A stretch of 44,281 nucleotides of DNA from Thomasclavelia cocleata (GTDB lineage: Bacteria; Bacillota_I; Bacilli_A; Erysipelotrichales; Coprobacillaceae), in contig NZ_FOIN01000013.1 in the NCBI RefSeq assembly GCF_900102365.1, positions 13,313 to 57,593 on the forward strand, given 5' to 3'. The translations under genes and the position numbers were made by a program. Under the pieces are notes generated by a model, which made no database searches, had not been told where the DNA came from, and was given only the letters and a program-made list of their open reading frames with translations. Position 1 is the stretch's first letter. Every line of letters begins with the position of its first letter. This document shows positions 1-8,528 of the stretch, piece after piece.

Positions 1-3000
1 TCTGGTAACATTGCTTGCCACGAAGATGCGATATATTTATCTTCTTCTAATCCTAATACTTTATTTACCATTGCTTCCAATAATGATTTATCTACTACTT
101 CCACTTCTTCTAAACCATTTATTGCTGCCTGTAAATTATCATATGCTCCATCTACTTCTTCCTGCATTGCATTTTCATTGTTTAATACTGTATTTGCATT
201 TGTTAATGCATCTTCTAATACTGACCAGCTTTCAGCTGTATAGTTTCCTGCTACTAAATCAGCTGTTGAATCTACTAAATCTTGTAATTCAGCCTTGTCA
301 CCTTTTAAGAATTCTAACATATGCATTGCTACTGATAATCTTGCAAATGATGCATCCACTTCTTCTTGGGTTGCATTATCATCAGCTAAGATTACTCTTG
401 CTTCTTCTAATGCAGCATTGAATTCAGTTACTACTGCTGGTACTACTTTATCTAAATCTTCTGCTGTTACATTACCTGCCATTTCTACAGCTATTTGTAA
501 TGCTGCTTTGCTTACTTCAACAGTTACTGCATCTTCTAAGTTATCAATTGCATTTTGTAATTCTTTTACCATATTATCTACTTCAACTTGTGTAGCTTCT
601 TTATCTAAAAGAATTATTTCACCTGCTATAATTGCATCTTGTAAATTTTTAAAACTGATTTCTGTAAATTCTACTTCATTATAATTTTTTGCTATTTCTA
701 AGATTTCTTCAAGGGCTTTTTTATTTGTTTTTGTTCCTAAATAAATATTTTCTAACCAATATTTTCCTGCTGCTTGATCGTTATTAAATAAATATATTTT
801 TCCAATATTATCTATTGCTTTTGCAGTTGATCTAAAAGCAAAATTATTAGCTATTTGAATTTCTTCTTGATTTGGTGCACTAACAAATACATTATATTTT
901 TTGGCTTCTAAATCTATTAATACTCTAACATGATATTTCTCTTTTTTATTAAATTTCATACTAGTTTGGACATATTTTGTTCCATTATAAACCCCAAAGC
1001 TTCCATCATTAAACATTCTAACAATAATTGGAACTTGTGAATATGCTGTATAATTAGAATCCTTACTACCAAGTCCAACAATTGCATTAGTCACAGTAGG
1101 CGCTAATGCACTAACCATATCAAACTCTACACTTACAGGATTTTTAGTATTTGGACCAATTAATCTATTTGCACTAATAGCACCACCAGTATTTGATTCA
1201 ACTGAAACAAGTGCATCCTTTGATGGTTTTACTTGTTCACCTAAATAAATATCTTCTAACCAATATTTCCCAGCTGCTTGATCATTATTAAATAAATATA
1301 TTTTTCCAATATTATCTATTGCTTTAGCTGTTGATCTAAAAGCAAAATTATTAGCTATTTGAATTTCTTCCTCATCTTGTGTACTAACAAATACACTATA
1401 TTTTTTAGCTTCTAAATCTATTGATACTCTAATATGATATTTTTCATTTTTATTAAACTCTACATTACTTTGAACATAACCTGTTCCATTATAAACTCCA
1501 AATTTTCCATCTTTATACATTCTGATAATAATTGGAATTTGAGAATATGCTGTATAATTAGAATCCATGCTGCCAAGTCCAACAATTGCATTAGTTTGAC
1601 TTGGTGATAAGACACTAATCATATCAAATTCTACATTTACAGGATTTGTTGTATTTGGACCAATTAATCTATTTGCACTAACAGCTCCAGCACTATTTGA
1701 TTCAACTGAAACAAGTGCATCTTCAGAAGGCTTTTGTTCTTCTGCAGGAGGTGTATAATCAAAACGAATTGGATATTCTGGTCTTGTTGGATATTTACCA
1801 TCTGTTAAACCAGTATTTAATAAATCTGTTAATTTAGTATCTAATGAATTAAATAAACTTGTTTTATAACTAATAATATATGTATTATTTTCAAGACTAG
1901 ATAATTTTCTATTACTTCCTGTTACAATAACTCCACTTAATTCTACATAAGATGAACCATCATACACTATTGTATCAATAATTCCATTAGCAGTATTTTC
2001 ACCATATACTTCTTTAACAAAATCTTTTGGTACATAAATTTTTTCATCTTGTTTAATTGTTTTTAATTCTGTTCCAGGAACTAATTCTCTAAGTTTAGAA
2101 TTTACTACTGCATATTTTGAATCTTCTTTTACAGCAACACTACCAATCATCTTCTTATTTAAAGCAGGTTCAACATCATTTGTTACATACCCTTGTTCAA
2201 CCAATTTAGATAATTCTGAAAGGAATAATACTGTTGCTGCAGGAGCATAACTTTGTGAAGATCCAATTCCTAAAGAACATTTTGGATTTGGATAAGCACT
2301 GATTAATTCAGAACGTCCAACTAATCCATCAGGACGAATTGCATTAGCATTTAATCCCAAAAATGCTTTTTTTACTGCTGGATAATAAGTTTCTTTATCT
2401 AAAAGCCCATTATTGATTCCCCAAGTCAAACCATAAGCAAAGAAAAGAGTTCCACTAGTTTCTGGACGAATATCATGATCATAATCATCTAAATTCATTC
2501 TCCAAAAACCATCTTCACCTTGTACTTGAATTAATGTTGCTGCCATTTTCTTAAATACAGCTTCATATTCTTTGCGATCATCTACTCGATCATCTGGTAG
2601 ATCTTGTAAAACTTTTGCCAGTGCACCCATAGCCCAGCCATTACCTCTAGACCAAAGAATTTTTTTACCATTAGGACTAATCTTTTGATTGCTGCCATCA
2701 CCATTAGGATTATAAGTAGCATTAGCATCAAATATGTAATTTTTATCACGATAGAATAAACCAGTTTCTTCATCATAAAGTTCAGCTTTACGATCATTAT
2801 ATAATGCTCTTAACTTATCTAACCATTTTTCTTCCCCTGTCAAAAGATACATCTTTGTCCAGTTTGGTAATTCCATATAGAAAAAGTCAATTCTATCCCA
2901 ATAACCATTTTTACTTTTTAAATCACTAATACTCATTTGTTCCATTTCATTCATAATTGGAACTACATTTTTAATTTTTTCATCATTTGCATCAAAACTA

Positions 3001-4472
3001 CCATTAGCAGTTATTGAATACATATCCAAATAAGTTTGAAAACTAGTGTGATTATCAGGAAAATATTTTCCAATTCTTCCTGTATCAGCTTTAGTATTCC
3101 ATGCTGTACCATTATAAATATTATTACTTCCCCAACGACTCGCATAATCAGTATAATTTTCATCACCTGTTAAATAATATGCTTCCATATTACCAGTATA
3201 AAATACTGAAGGTGCCCAAAATTCACTATTTACAGAATGCCCATGATTATAATTAGTAGCATCATTTCCAGTATTTCCACCTGTTTTAATCCAATAATCA
3301 TTTACCTTTTTAGCTAAATTAACTAGACTTTCTCCAGATGGTAAATTAATATTAGAACTATTCACTTCAGTTCCCCAAACTTTAAATTCTGTTAAAGCAG
3401 AAAATTTCTTACGTCCATCTACAGGGATAATTTCTTCACTAACTGGAAGATCTTTTAGACGTACCCATGAAACTATTTTCTTTTCAGGCAATTTAATAGT
3501 TTGTGGTGAAGCTAATTTTTGTAAAGTAATTGGCATTTCTGTTCCATCAGAAAATTCTAATGTAGCACTTGTCCAATTTATATCATGATCATATGCATTA
3601 TTTGGTTGTGGTGGATTCCATTGTGCTCTTACAGTAATATCAACCTGATCAATTTCAACATAACGCCCAAATAAAACTGAAAATTCAGAATCTGTTTTTT
3701 CATTTCCACAACCCCATGCCTGATAAGGAAATCCTACATGAGATGCATTATATTCAAAGCCATCAATTGCATTTCGTGGTTCAAATTCACGCTTATTATC
3801 AGTTGCTCGATTTGCAAAAGCATGAGGGAAAACATTTATATCACCCTTTTTATTTGGACTAGTACGACCATTGTCATTTCCACGTAAGTCGAAAGGATTT
3901 AATGCAAGATTTCTACGTTCATTAATTTCTTCTTCTGTTGCAACTCTTGCTGTAATTACCTTTTCTGTGTTTCCAGATGTTGAAAATGCCCGAGAATCAT
4001 AAGGCCAGTTTCCACCACCTAAAGTAGTACCACCAGCATCTGTTCCTGTTAAACCAGGAATAACAAAGTGAAATTCATTATTCATCAAATATACTAAAGT
4101 TTCACCATATTCAAGTGATGACATATTTGATGGTCTTGTACTACCTTCTACTTGTTCTTTTTCTAACATTCCTGTAGTTTTTGGTGTTCCACAATATTTA
4201 TCTAGCTGCACCATTAAATAATGTACTCCCTCAGGTGCAGTGATAACAATTTCATCACCATTTGTTTTTGTATTTGAACGTGTATAATTTCTTGTATGTG
4301 TTAATACATTTGTCCCTGTTTCTACTACAGTATCATTTTGAATTAATTCAATTTTTACATCTGTATCTGTAGAAACTGTTTTAGCTTGATTAACTGAAAC
4401 ACTAGTAGCACTTACATTTGTTGATGTAAAAGCCATTAATGTAACAACTATTACTAAAATAAATTTCTTCAT
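1..4472 (-). CDS. Secreted multidomain glycoside hydrolase, GH88/GH105-like (3' end beyond window)
   Basis: One uninterrupted frame of about 1490 codons runs off the left edge, so the C-terminus is missing. ATG at 4472 follows an AAGGGGAAG ribosome site and begins a signal peptide (MKKFILVIVVTLMAF, Ala-rich cleavage region near residue 22). Residues about 30-365 form beta-rich, sugar-binding-like N-terminal domains. Residues about 370-760 resemble the (alpha/alpha)6 barrel of GH88/GH105 unsaturated glycuronyl/rhamnogalacturonyl hydrolases (motifs YWDRIDFFYMELPNW, SRGNGWAMGALAK, DIRPETSGT). Residues about 765-905 resemble a copper-amine-oxidase-N-like stalk. Two 168-residue jelly-roll-like repeats follow, then FIVAR modules to the window edge. 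The likely role is extracellular removal of unsaturated uronic acids from lyase-cut polysaccharide. The family is judged from motifs only; the exact substrate is unknown. Confidence 0.75.
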   Translation of the reverse strand, partial: MKKFILVIVVTLMAFTSTNVSATSVSVNQAKTVSTDTDVKIELIQNDTVVETGTNVLTHTRNYTRSNTKTNGDEIVITAPEGVHYLMVQLDKYCGTPKTTGMLEKEQVEGSTRPSNMSSLEYGETLVYLMNNEFHFVIPGLTGTDAGGTTLGGGNWPYDSRAFSTSGNTEKVITARVATEEEINERRNLALNPFDLRGNDNGRTSPNKKGDINVFPHAFANRATDNKREFEPRNAIDGFEYNASHVGFPYQAWGCGNEKTDSEFSVLFGRYVEIDQVDITVRAQWNPPQPNNAYDHDINWTSATLEFSDGTEMPITLQKLASPQTIKLPEKKIVSWVRLKDLPVSEEIIPVDGRKKFSALTEFKVWGTEVNSSNINLPSGESLVNLAKKVNDYWIKTGGNTGNDATNYNHGHSVNSEFWAPSVFYTGNMEAYYLTGDENYTDYASRWGSNNIYNGTAWNTKADTGRIGKYFPDNHTSFQTYLDMYSITANGSFDANDEKIKNVVPIMNEMEQMSISDLKSKNGYWDRIDFFYMELPNWTKMYLLTGEEKWLDKLRALYNDRKAELYDEETGLFYRDKNYIFDANATYNPNGDGSNQKISPNGKKILWSRGNGWAMGALAKVLQDLPDDRVDDRKEYEAVFKKMAATLIQVQGEDGFWRMNLDDYDHDIRPETSGTLFFAYGLTWGINNGLLDKETYYPAVKKAFLGLNANAIRPDGLVGRSELISAYPNPKCSLGIGSSQSYAPAATVLFLSELSKLVEQGYVTNDVEPALNKKMIGSVAVKEDSKYAVVNSKLRELVPGTELKTIKQDEKIYVPKDFVKEVYGENTANGIIDTIVYDGSSYVELSGVIVTGSNRKLSSLENNTYIISYKTSLFNSLDTKLTDLLNTGLTDGKYPTRPEYPIRFDYTPPAEEQKPSEDALVSVESNSAGAVSANRLIGPNTTNPVNVEFDMISVLSPSQTNAIVGLGSMDSNYTAYSQIPIIIRMYKDGKFGVYNGTGYVQSNVEFNKNEKYHIRVSIDLEAKKYSVFVSTQDEEEIQIANNFAFRSTAKAIDNIGKIYLFNNDQAAGKYWLEDIYLGEQVKPSKDALVSVESNTGGAISANRLIGPNTKNPVSVEFDMVSALAPTVTNAIVGLGSKDSNYTAYSQVPIIVRMFNDGSFGVYNGTKYVQTSMKFNKKEKYHVRVLIDLEAKKYNVFVSAPNQEEIQIANNFAFRSTAKAIDNIGKIYLFNNDQAAGKYWLENIYLGTKTNKKALEEILEIAKNYNEVEFTEISFKNLQDAIIAGEIILLDKEATQVEVDNMVKELQNAIDNLEDAVTVEVSKAALQIAVEMAGNVTAEDLDKVVPAVVTEFNAALEEARVILADDNATQEEVDASFARLSVAMHMLEFLKGDKAELQDLVDSTADLVAGNYTAESWSVLEDALTNANTVLNNENAMQEEVDGAYDNLQAAINGLEEVEVVDKSLLEAMVNKVLGLEEDKYIASSWQAMLP
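736..1743 (-). repeat. Two tandem copies of a 504-bp coding repeat
   Basis: Near-identical DNA recurs at a 504-bp offset: the blocks starting at 751 and 1255 both read through TCTAACCAATATT, and the blocks ending near 1220 and 1724 both contain GAAACAAGTGCATC. Each copy encodes a 168-residue module starting DALVSVESN and ending KYWLE(D/N)IYLG. The copies differ mainly at third positions, which suggests duplication within the gene followed by selection. The modules look like concanavalin-type jelly rolls, possibly carbohydrate-binding. Confidence 0.85.
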
Positions 4473-4554
4473 ATCTCTTCCCCTTTTTAATATATTTATT
4501 TTTTAATATTTTCTATTTAACAGTTATTCTTTTAACACCTCCATACACATCTTA

Positions 4555-4579
4555 TATAGTTTAATACTATCAAACTATA
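4555..4579. promoter_or_regulatory. Inverted repeat, possible operator of the GH88/105-like gene
   Basis: TATAGTTT and AAACTATA form perfect 8-bp arms around a 9-bp spacer, two bases from the adjacent cre box and about 85 bp upstream of the start codon. The position fits an operator for a sugar-responsive repressor, or a leader hairpin. No regulator gene is adjacent. Confidence 0.4.
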
Positions 4580-4581
4580 TT

Positions 4582-4595
4582 TGTTAGCGTTTACA
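4582..4595 (-). promoter_or_regulatory. CcpA catabolite-response element (cre)
   Basis: On the minus strand the site reads TGTAAACGCTAACA, which matches the consensus TGWAANCGNTNWCA at every defined position. It lies 110 bp upstream of the secreted glycosidase start, where CcpA would repress transcription when preferred sugars are present. A TATAAT-like box lies about 40 bp further upstream, without a convincing -35. Apart from the operator-like repeat and an AT-rich leader, the 286-bp gap 4473-4758 holds nothing else recognisable. Confidence 0.7.
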
Positions 4596-4731
4596 TTAAA
4601 TATAAAAAAATAATTTAATGTATATTTATTATAAAAACCACAGACACTTTTAGTCTTTATATTTATTAGTGATTTTTTTACTTTTTTTAATATAAATTCT
4701 CAACTAATAAACAATACCAATCATATATAAC

Positions 4732-4752
4732 AAAAAAAGGAGCACTAGCTCC
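4732..4752 (-). terminator. Intrinsic terminator of deoC
   Basis: On the minus strand GGAGC-TAGT-GCTCC is a perfect 5-bp stem followed by seven T residues, directly after the deoC stop. Confidence 0.85.
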
Positions 4753-4758
4753 ATATCA

Positions 4759-5397
4759 CTATCCTGCCAATTTACAACCAGCACTAGTCCCGATTCTTGT
4801 TGCACCAGCTTTAATTAATTCTTCCATATCTTCAATATTACGCACTCCACCTGAAGCTTTAACTTCAAGATTATCGCCAACTGTTTTTTTCATTAAGGCA
4901 ACTGCTGATGCTGTAGCCCCCATAGTAGAAAAACCTGTTGAAGTTTTAACAAAATCTGCTTTTGCTTCTTTTGCAAGTTTACATGCACGAATAATTTCTT
5001 CATCATTTAGTAAACATGTTTCAATAATTACTTTTACACACCTGCTTTTGGCAGCATCAACAACTGCCTGAATATCTTTTAAAACTAACTGATCATTTTT
5101 TTCTTTTAAAGCACCAATATTGATTACCATATCAATTTCATCAGCGCCATTTTCAATAGCATCTTTAGTTTCAAAAACCTTTGTTGCTGTAGTATTAGCT
5201 CCTAAAGGAAAACCAATTACTGTACAAACCTTGACATCAGAATTTACTAATTCCTGGGCACAATAATTAACCCAAACAGGATTAACACATACAGAAGCAA
5301 AATGATATGATTTGGCTTCATCAATAATTTTTTTCACCATTTCTTTAGTTGCATCTGGTTTTAAAATAGTATGATCAATCATTTTATTATAATTCAT
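4759..5397 (-). CDS. deoC: Deoxyribose-phosphate aldolase
   Basis: Cytoplasmic class I aldolase that cleaves 2-deoxyribose-5-phosphate to acetaldehyde and glyceraldehyde-3-phosphate in deoxynucleoside catabolism. The 212 residues match the family length. Visible motifs are [11 protein letters not shown] at the N-terminus, [22 protein letters not shown], the [13 protein letters not shown] strand, FVKTSTGF with the Schiff-base lysine, and VKASGGVRN. The chosen ATG at 5397 matches where homologues begin ([10 protein letters not shown]). The only purine-rich stretch upstream (GGAAAGGA) is about 13 bases away, unusually far, and lies about where the IS110 element begins. The frame stays open to 5439, but that extension is IS sequence and has no family similarity. 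The IS has probably separated the gene from its original promoter and ribosome site. Confidence 0.93.
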   Translation of the reverse strand: MNYNKMIDHTILKPDATKEMVKKIIDEAKSYHFASVCVNPVWVNYCAQELVNSDVKVCTVIGFPLGANTTATKVFETKDAIENGADEIDMVINIGALKEKNDQLVLKDIQAVVDAAKSRCVKVIIETCLLNDEEIIRACKLAKEAKADFVKTSTGFSTMGATASAVALMKKTVGDNLEVKASGGVRNIEDMEELIKAGATRIGTSAGCKLAG

Positions 5398-5419
5398 TTT
5401 AACTTTACATTCCTTTCCG

Positions 5420-5705
5420 CCTACGGCTCCAAGGCACACATTGTGATGAATAACCTTGATCCTTGATTCTGTAGGTCTTTTATTTTATTCTTTAACTGAA
5501 GGAGAGTCATACTACAAAGCACGGTGAGGTGAGTTGTAGATTTCTGCAACTTATTCAGTTCAAAACAGTATTTTAACCAGTGCGAGAATGACTTTTTCAA
5601 GCACACATGCGTAGTCTTCCAGGCTGCAGATTAATCATTGACTTTAGTTTTTCTCTTTAGTGTCAGTCATTCAGTCACTGTTTCTCCTTCTCTATTCTAT
5701 TTGAA
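5420..5705 (+). ncRNA. Candidate IS110 bridge RNA in the left noncoding end
   Basis: This 300-bp stretch upstream of the transposase has no credible gene. It shows nested complementarity: AACTGAA (5494-5500) with TTCAGTT (5554-5560), enclosing CTACAA (5512-5517) with TTGTAG (5534-5539) around a 16-base G-rich loop. In IS110-group elements such as IS621 the left end is known to encode a bridge RNA with internal binding loops for target and donor DNA. Assignment rests on position and foldability only; the loop-to-DNA matches were not established. Confidence 0.45.
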
Positions 5706-5720
5706 AGGAGATTTTTATTT

Positions 5721-7013
5721 ATGGAAGTTATTTATTCCAGAGCTTGCGGCGTTGACGTGCATAAACGTTTCATTGTTGCAGTTATCTGTTTCTCTGATTC
5801 CGCCAAGCCCAAGTATATTCACAAAAGATTCTCAACCTTCAACAACCAGCTCATCAAATTTAGAAACTGGCTCATTGAAAACGACTGTCAAAATGTATGC
5901 ATGGAAAGTACCGGCAAGTATTATATCCCTGTATACAATGCACTGGAAGGTTTTATTTCCAATGTCGTCGTTGCCAATCCTAAATGGGTCAAGGCTATTA
6001 AAGGTGAGAAAGATGACAATAAGGATGCCAAATGGATTGCTGATCTTTTCAAGCTTGGTCTTGTCAGATCCAGTTTTATCCCTGAAAAGGATATTCGCAT
6101 TCTTAGAGAATTAACCAGATATCTGTTTAAGCTTATCAATACTCGTTCTTCTGAGAAGAATCGTTTCCAAAATGCTCTTACTGTTGGAAACTGTAAAGTT
6201 GATATGGTCTTTACTGATACCTTTGGTAAATCTGCTTCCTCCATTGTCAATCTTATTTTATCAGATGATGACTATACTGACGAGGATATTCTTTCCAAAG
6301 TCCATGGACGTTGTAAGGCTTCTCCCGAAGATATCCTCAGTGCTGTTGATGGGACGAATCTTAATCCTCATCAGAAAGCAAGAATTAATATCGTTAAAAA
6401 ACATATGGAATATATTGATTCACTTTTAGATGAGATTCAGCTTCACATCAATGAAATGGTGGCTGGATATGAAAACTACATTCAGCTTCTTTGTACCATT
6501 CCTGGTATTAACAGAAAATCTGCCATTATCATTATTTCTGAAATTGGTATTGATATGTCTCAATGGTCATCACATAGAAAACTGACTTCATGGGCAGGAT
6601 TAGCGCCAGGATGTAATGAATCAGCCGGGAAAAAGAAATCAGTTAAGATTTCAAGAGCTGGTGTTTACCTTAAGCCATGTCTTGTTCAAGTTGCCCATGC
6701 AGCAGTCAAGGATAAAAAATGTGAATATTATGCTGACAAGTTTAATAGAATCTCAAAACGTCGCGGTAAGAAGCGTGCTATCATAGCTGTTGCTAGAAAA
6801 ATTCTTATAGCTGTTTACCACATACTTAAAACTGGAGAAATTTTCAATCCATCCGATATGGCTGATATTGAAACGACACAGAAACAACGTATTGAATATA
6901 TCAAAAACAATCTCAAGAATGCTTATAATCAGTTATCACGAACTGGTCTAAGTGAAGAAGAAATAATAAATATTCTTCTTAGAAAATCTAGCGACTCACC
7001 CTACCTGGAATAG
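5721..7013 (+). CDS. IS110-family transposase (DEDD recombinase)
   Basis: The 430-residue protein has the two IS110 domains. The N-terminal RuvC-like domain carries candidate acidic residues in GVDVHKR (Asp12), MESTGKYY (Glu62) and KDDNKDA (Asp99/Asp102). A coiled middle region follows. The C-terminal Transposase_20 domain has LLCTIPGIN, LTSWAGLAPG and NESAGKK, whose serine (about residue 301) corresponds to the conserved catalytic Ser of the family. ATG follows AAAGGAG with a 10-base gap. The enzyme would excise and insert the element, in studied members guided by the element's own bridge RNA. The frame is intact, so the element may be active. It is transcribed against both neighbours. Confidence 0.95.
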   Translation: MEVIYSRACGVDVHKRFIVAVICFSDSAKPKYIHKRFSTFNNQLIKFRNWLIENDCQNVCMESTGKYYIPVYNALEGFISNVVVANPKWVKAIKGEKDDNKDAKWIADLFKLGLVRSSFIPEKDIRILRELTRYLFKLINTRSSEKNRFQNALTVGNCKVDMVFTDTFGKSASSIVNLILSDDDYTDEDILSKVHGRCKASPEDILSAVDGTNLNPHQKARINIVKKHMEYIDSLLDEIQLHINEMVAGYENYIQLLCTIPGINRKSAIIIISEIGIDMSQWSSHRKLTSWAGLAPGCNESAGKKKSVKISRAGVYLKPCLVQVAHAAVKDKKCEYYADKFNRISKRRGKKRAIIAVARKILIAVYHILKTGEIFNPSDMADIETTQKQRIEYIKNNLKNAYNQLSRTGLSEEEIINILLRKSSDSPYLE

Positions 7014-7079
7014 TCATAAAATTGGGGAAAGGGGCATTATACACTTTTTTGTAGTTTCCATTCTTAATTTTTATTCAGA

Positions 7080-8528
7080 TTAATTACCTCCATATATTCG
7101 TTCAATTGCCTCTTTTACAATTGTACTATCTCCAGGATAATCAGCTTGCCCTACTTCTAATGAAATAAATTTTTCATGACCCTTACCTAAAATTAAGATA
7201 ATATCATCTTTACATGCCAATTCTATTGCCTGCTCAATTGCAATTTGTCTTGAGGCGATTATAACACTATTAATATCTGTTATTTCATTTTGAATAGCTT
7301 CACAAATATCATAAACATTTTCCCCACGATCATCTAATTGTGTTAATATTACATGATCTAAATACTTATTAGCTATTTCACCTAATTCCTTACGTAATTT
7401 ATAATTTCTCTTCCCTGGTGCCCCTAATACAGCAATTAACCGTCCTCGATTCTGTCTAACTCGATCAACAAACTCAAAAATTTCTTCATAATTACTAATA
7501 TGCTGACAATAATCAACAATTACTGAAAATCCCTGTTTAGCTTGAATCAATTCCATTCTTCCCTCTACAGCCTCAACATTTTTGACTGCATCTAAAACCA
7601 TACTATCATCACACCCCATAGCAATTAAAACACAAACAAGAGCCAATACATTATAAATATTAAATTTAGCTAATACAGGTGATGATACATGAAAAGTATT
7701 CCCTTTAAACATTAAATCAAACTCACTATGATCTAAATATAATCTAACATTTCTAGCCATTACATCACTGTTAGTCTCAATACCATATGTTAAGATCTTA
7801 CCTTGTGTATTTTGTTTAATCCTTAAAAATGCGTCATCATCACTATTTAAAACCGCCCAATCAGTATGTTTGATCATTTCAAATAATTTTTGTTTAGCTA
7901 AAACATATTGTTCCCTGGTACCATGAAAATCCAAATGTTCAGCTCCAATATTCGTCATTACCGCAATACTAAAATTTACACTATCAACTCGCCTTAAAGC
8001 TAAACCATGACTTGATGCCTCCATAGCAACAACCTTAACCCCACTACGATTCATTTCAAATAACTTCCGTTGTAAATAAAGGGTCTCAGGAGTTGTATAA
8101 GGACATTCTTCCTTTCGTCCATTATATTCTAATGAAATTGTACCAATATAACCTGTATTACAATACCTTGACATCGCATCTTTTATCATTGATGCTACAA
8201 CTGTCTTTCCACTGCTCCCAGTAACCCCAATGATTTTCATCTTATTACTTGGATAATCATAAAAAATATTTGAAACACGATTTAATTCCTCTAATGTATT
8301 ATCAACTAGAATATAAATAATCTTTTCATGATAATATGGTAATTCCTTAGAGTATACAATTACCTTTGCCCCCTGAAAAATAGCATCTTCAACATAACGA
8401 TGACCATCCACACTTAATCCTTCAATACAAAAAAATATTGAATATGGTTTAACATAACGAGAATCACTATGAATTGAATAAATTTTCATATCATTATCAA
8501 TATCATATAATTCATTTAAACGTTTCAT
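7080..8528 (-). CDS. murE: MurE-like Mur ligase (UDP-MurNAc-tripeptide synthetase family)
   Basis: The 482-residue protein has all three Mur-ligase domains and belongs to the cytoplasmic ATP-dependent ligases that add the third stem-peptide residue of peptidoglycan. Visible features are the P-loop at about residues 101-109, EASSHGLALRRV, TNIGAEHLDFHGT and LGKGHE near the C-terminus. Several hallmarks are altered. The P-loop reads GSSGKT, not GTNGKT. The usual DYAHTPD reads DYCQHIS. The position of DNPR, which selects meso-diaminopimelate, reads DDRG. The added amino acid cannot be assigned, and the protein could be a second, specialised ligase. The ATG shares one base with the mtaB stop (TAATG), so the two are translationally coupled. 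No terminator was seen before the IS element. Confidence 0.85.
   Translation of the reverse strand: MKRLNELYDIDNDMKIYSIHSDSRYVKPYSIFFCIEGLSVDGHRYVEDAIFQGAKVIVYSKELPYYHEKIIYILVDNTLEELNRVSNIFYDYPSNKMKIIGVTGSSGKTVVASMIKDAMSRYCNTGYIGTISLEYNGRKEECPYTTPETLYLQRKLFEMNRSGVKVVAMEASSHGLALRRVDSVNFSIAVMTNIGAEHLDFHGTREQYVLAKQKLFEMIKHTDWAVLNSDDDAFLRIKQNTQGKILTYGIETNSDVMARNVRLYLDHSEFDLMFKGNTFHVSSPVLAKFNIYNVLALVCVLIAMGCDDSMVLDAVKNVEAVEGRMELIQAKQGFSVIVDYCQHISNYEEIFEFVDRVRQNRGRLIAVLGAPGKRNYKLRKELGEIANKYLDHVILTQLDDRGENVYDICEAIQNEITDINSVIIASRQIAIEQAIELACKDDIILILGKGHEKFISLEVGQADYPGDSTIVKEAIERIYGGN

Larger units (their letters stand above)
5408..7063 (+). mobile_element. IS110-family insertion sequence (boundaries approximate)
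   Basis: A complete DEDD transposase gene is flanked by a long (about 310 bp) left noncoding end and a short (about 50 bp) right end, the layout of IS110-group elements, which lack clear terminal inverted repeats. The pentamer CATTC occurs at both proposed edges (5408-5412 and 7059-7063), giving about 1.65 kb; this short repeat is weak boundary evidence. The element sits between deoC and the murE-like gene. Its coding sequence is visibly richer in G+C than its neighbours, consistent with recent arrival. Confidence 0.7.

Noticed and set aside
11-684. Plus-strand Leu- and Ser/Thr-rich frames opposite the FIVAR region
   Set aside because: They are antisense shadows of repetitive Ala/Glu-rich coding sequence; similar shadows occur opposite the GH84 and GH51-like stalks.
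2582-2797. 71-codon minus-strand frame inside the GH88/105-like gene
   Set aside because: It is in another frame of a clearly coding region and has biased, low-complexity composition.
5440-5606. Open frame extending deoC upstream (to 5439) and a small minus-strand frame at 5421-5606
   Set aside because: Both lie in the IS110 noncoding end, lack ribosome sites and protein-family similarity; deoC homologues start at 5397.
5921-6250. Minus-strand frame opposite the IS110 transposase
   Set aside because: No start signal and no similarity; a shadow of the transposase gene.
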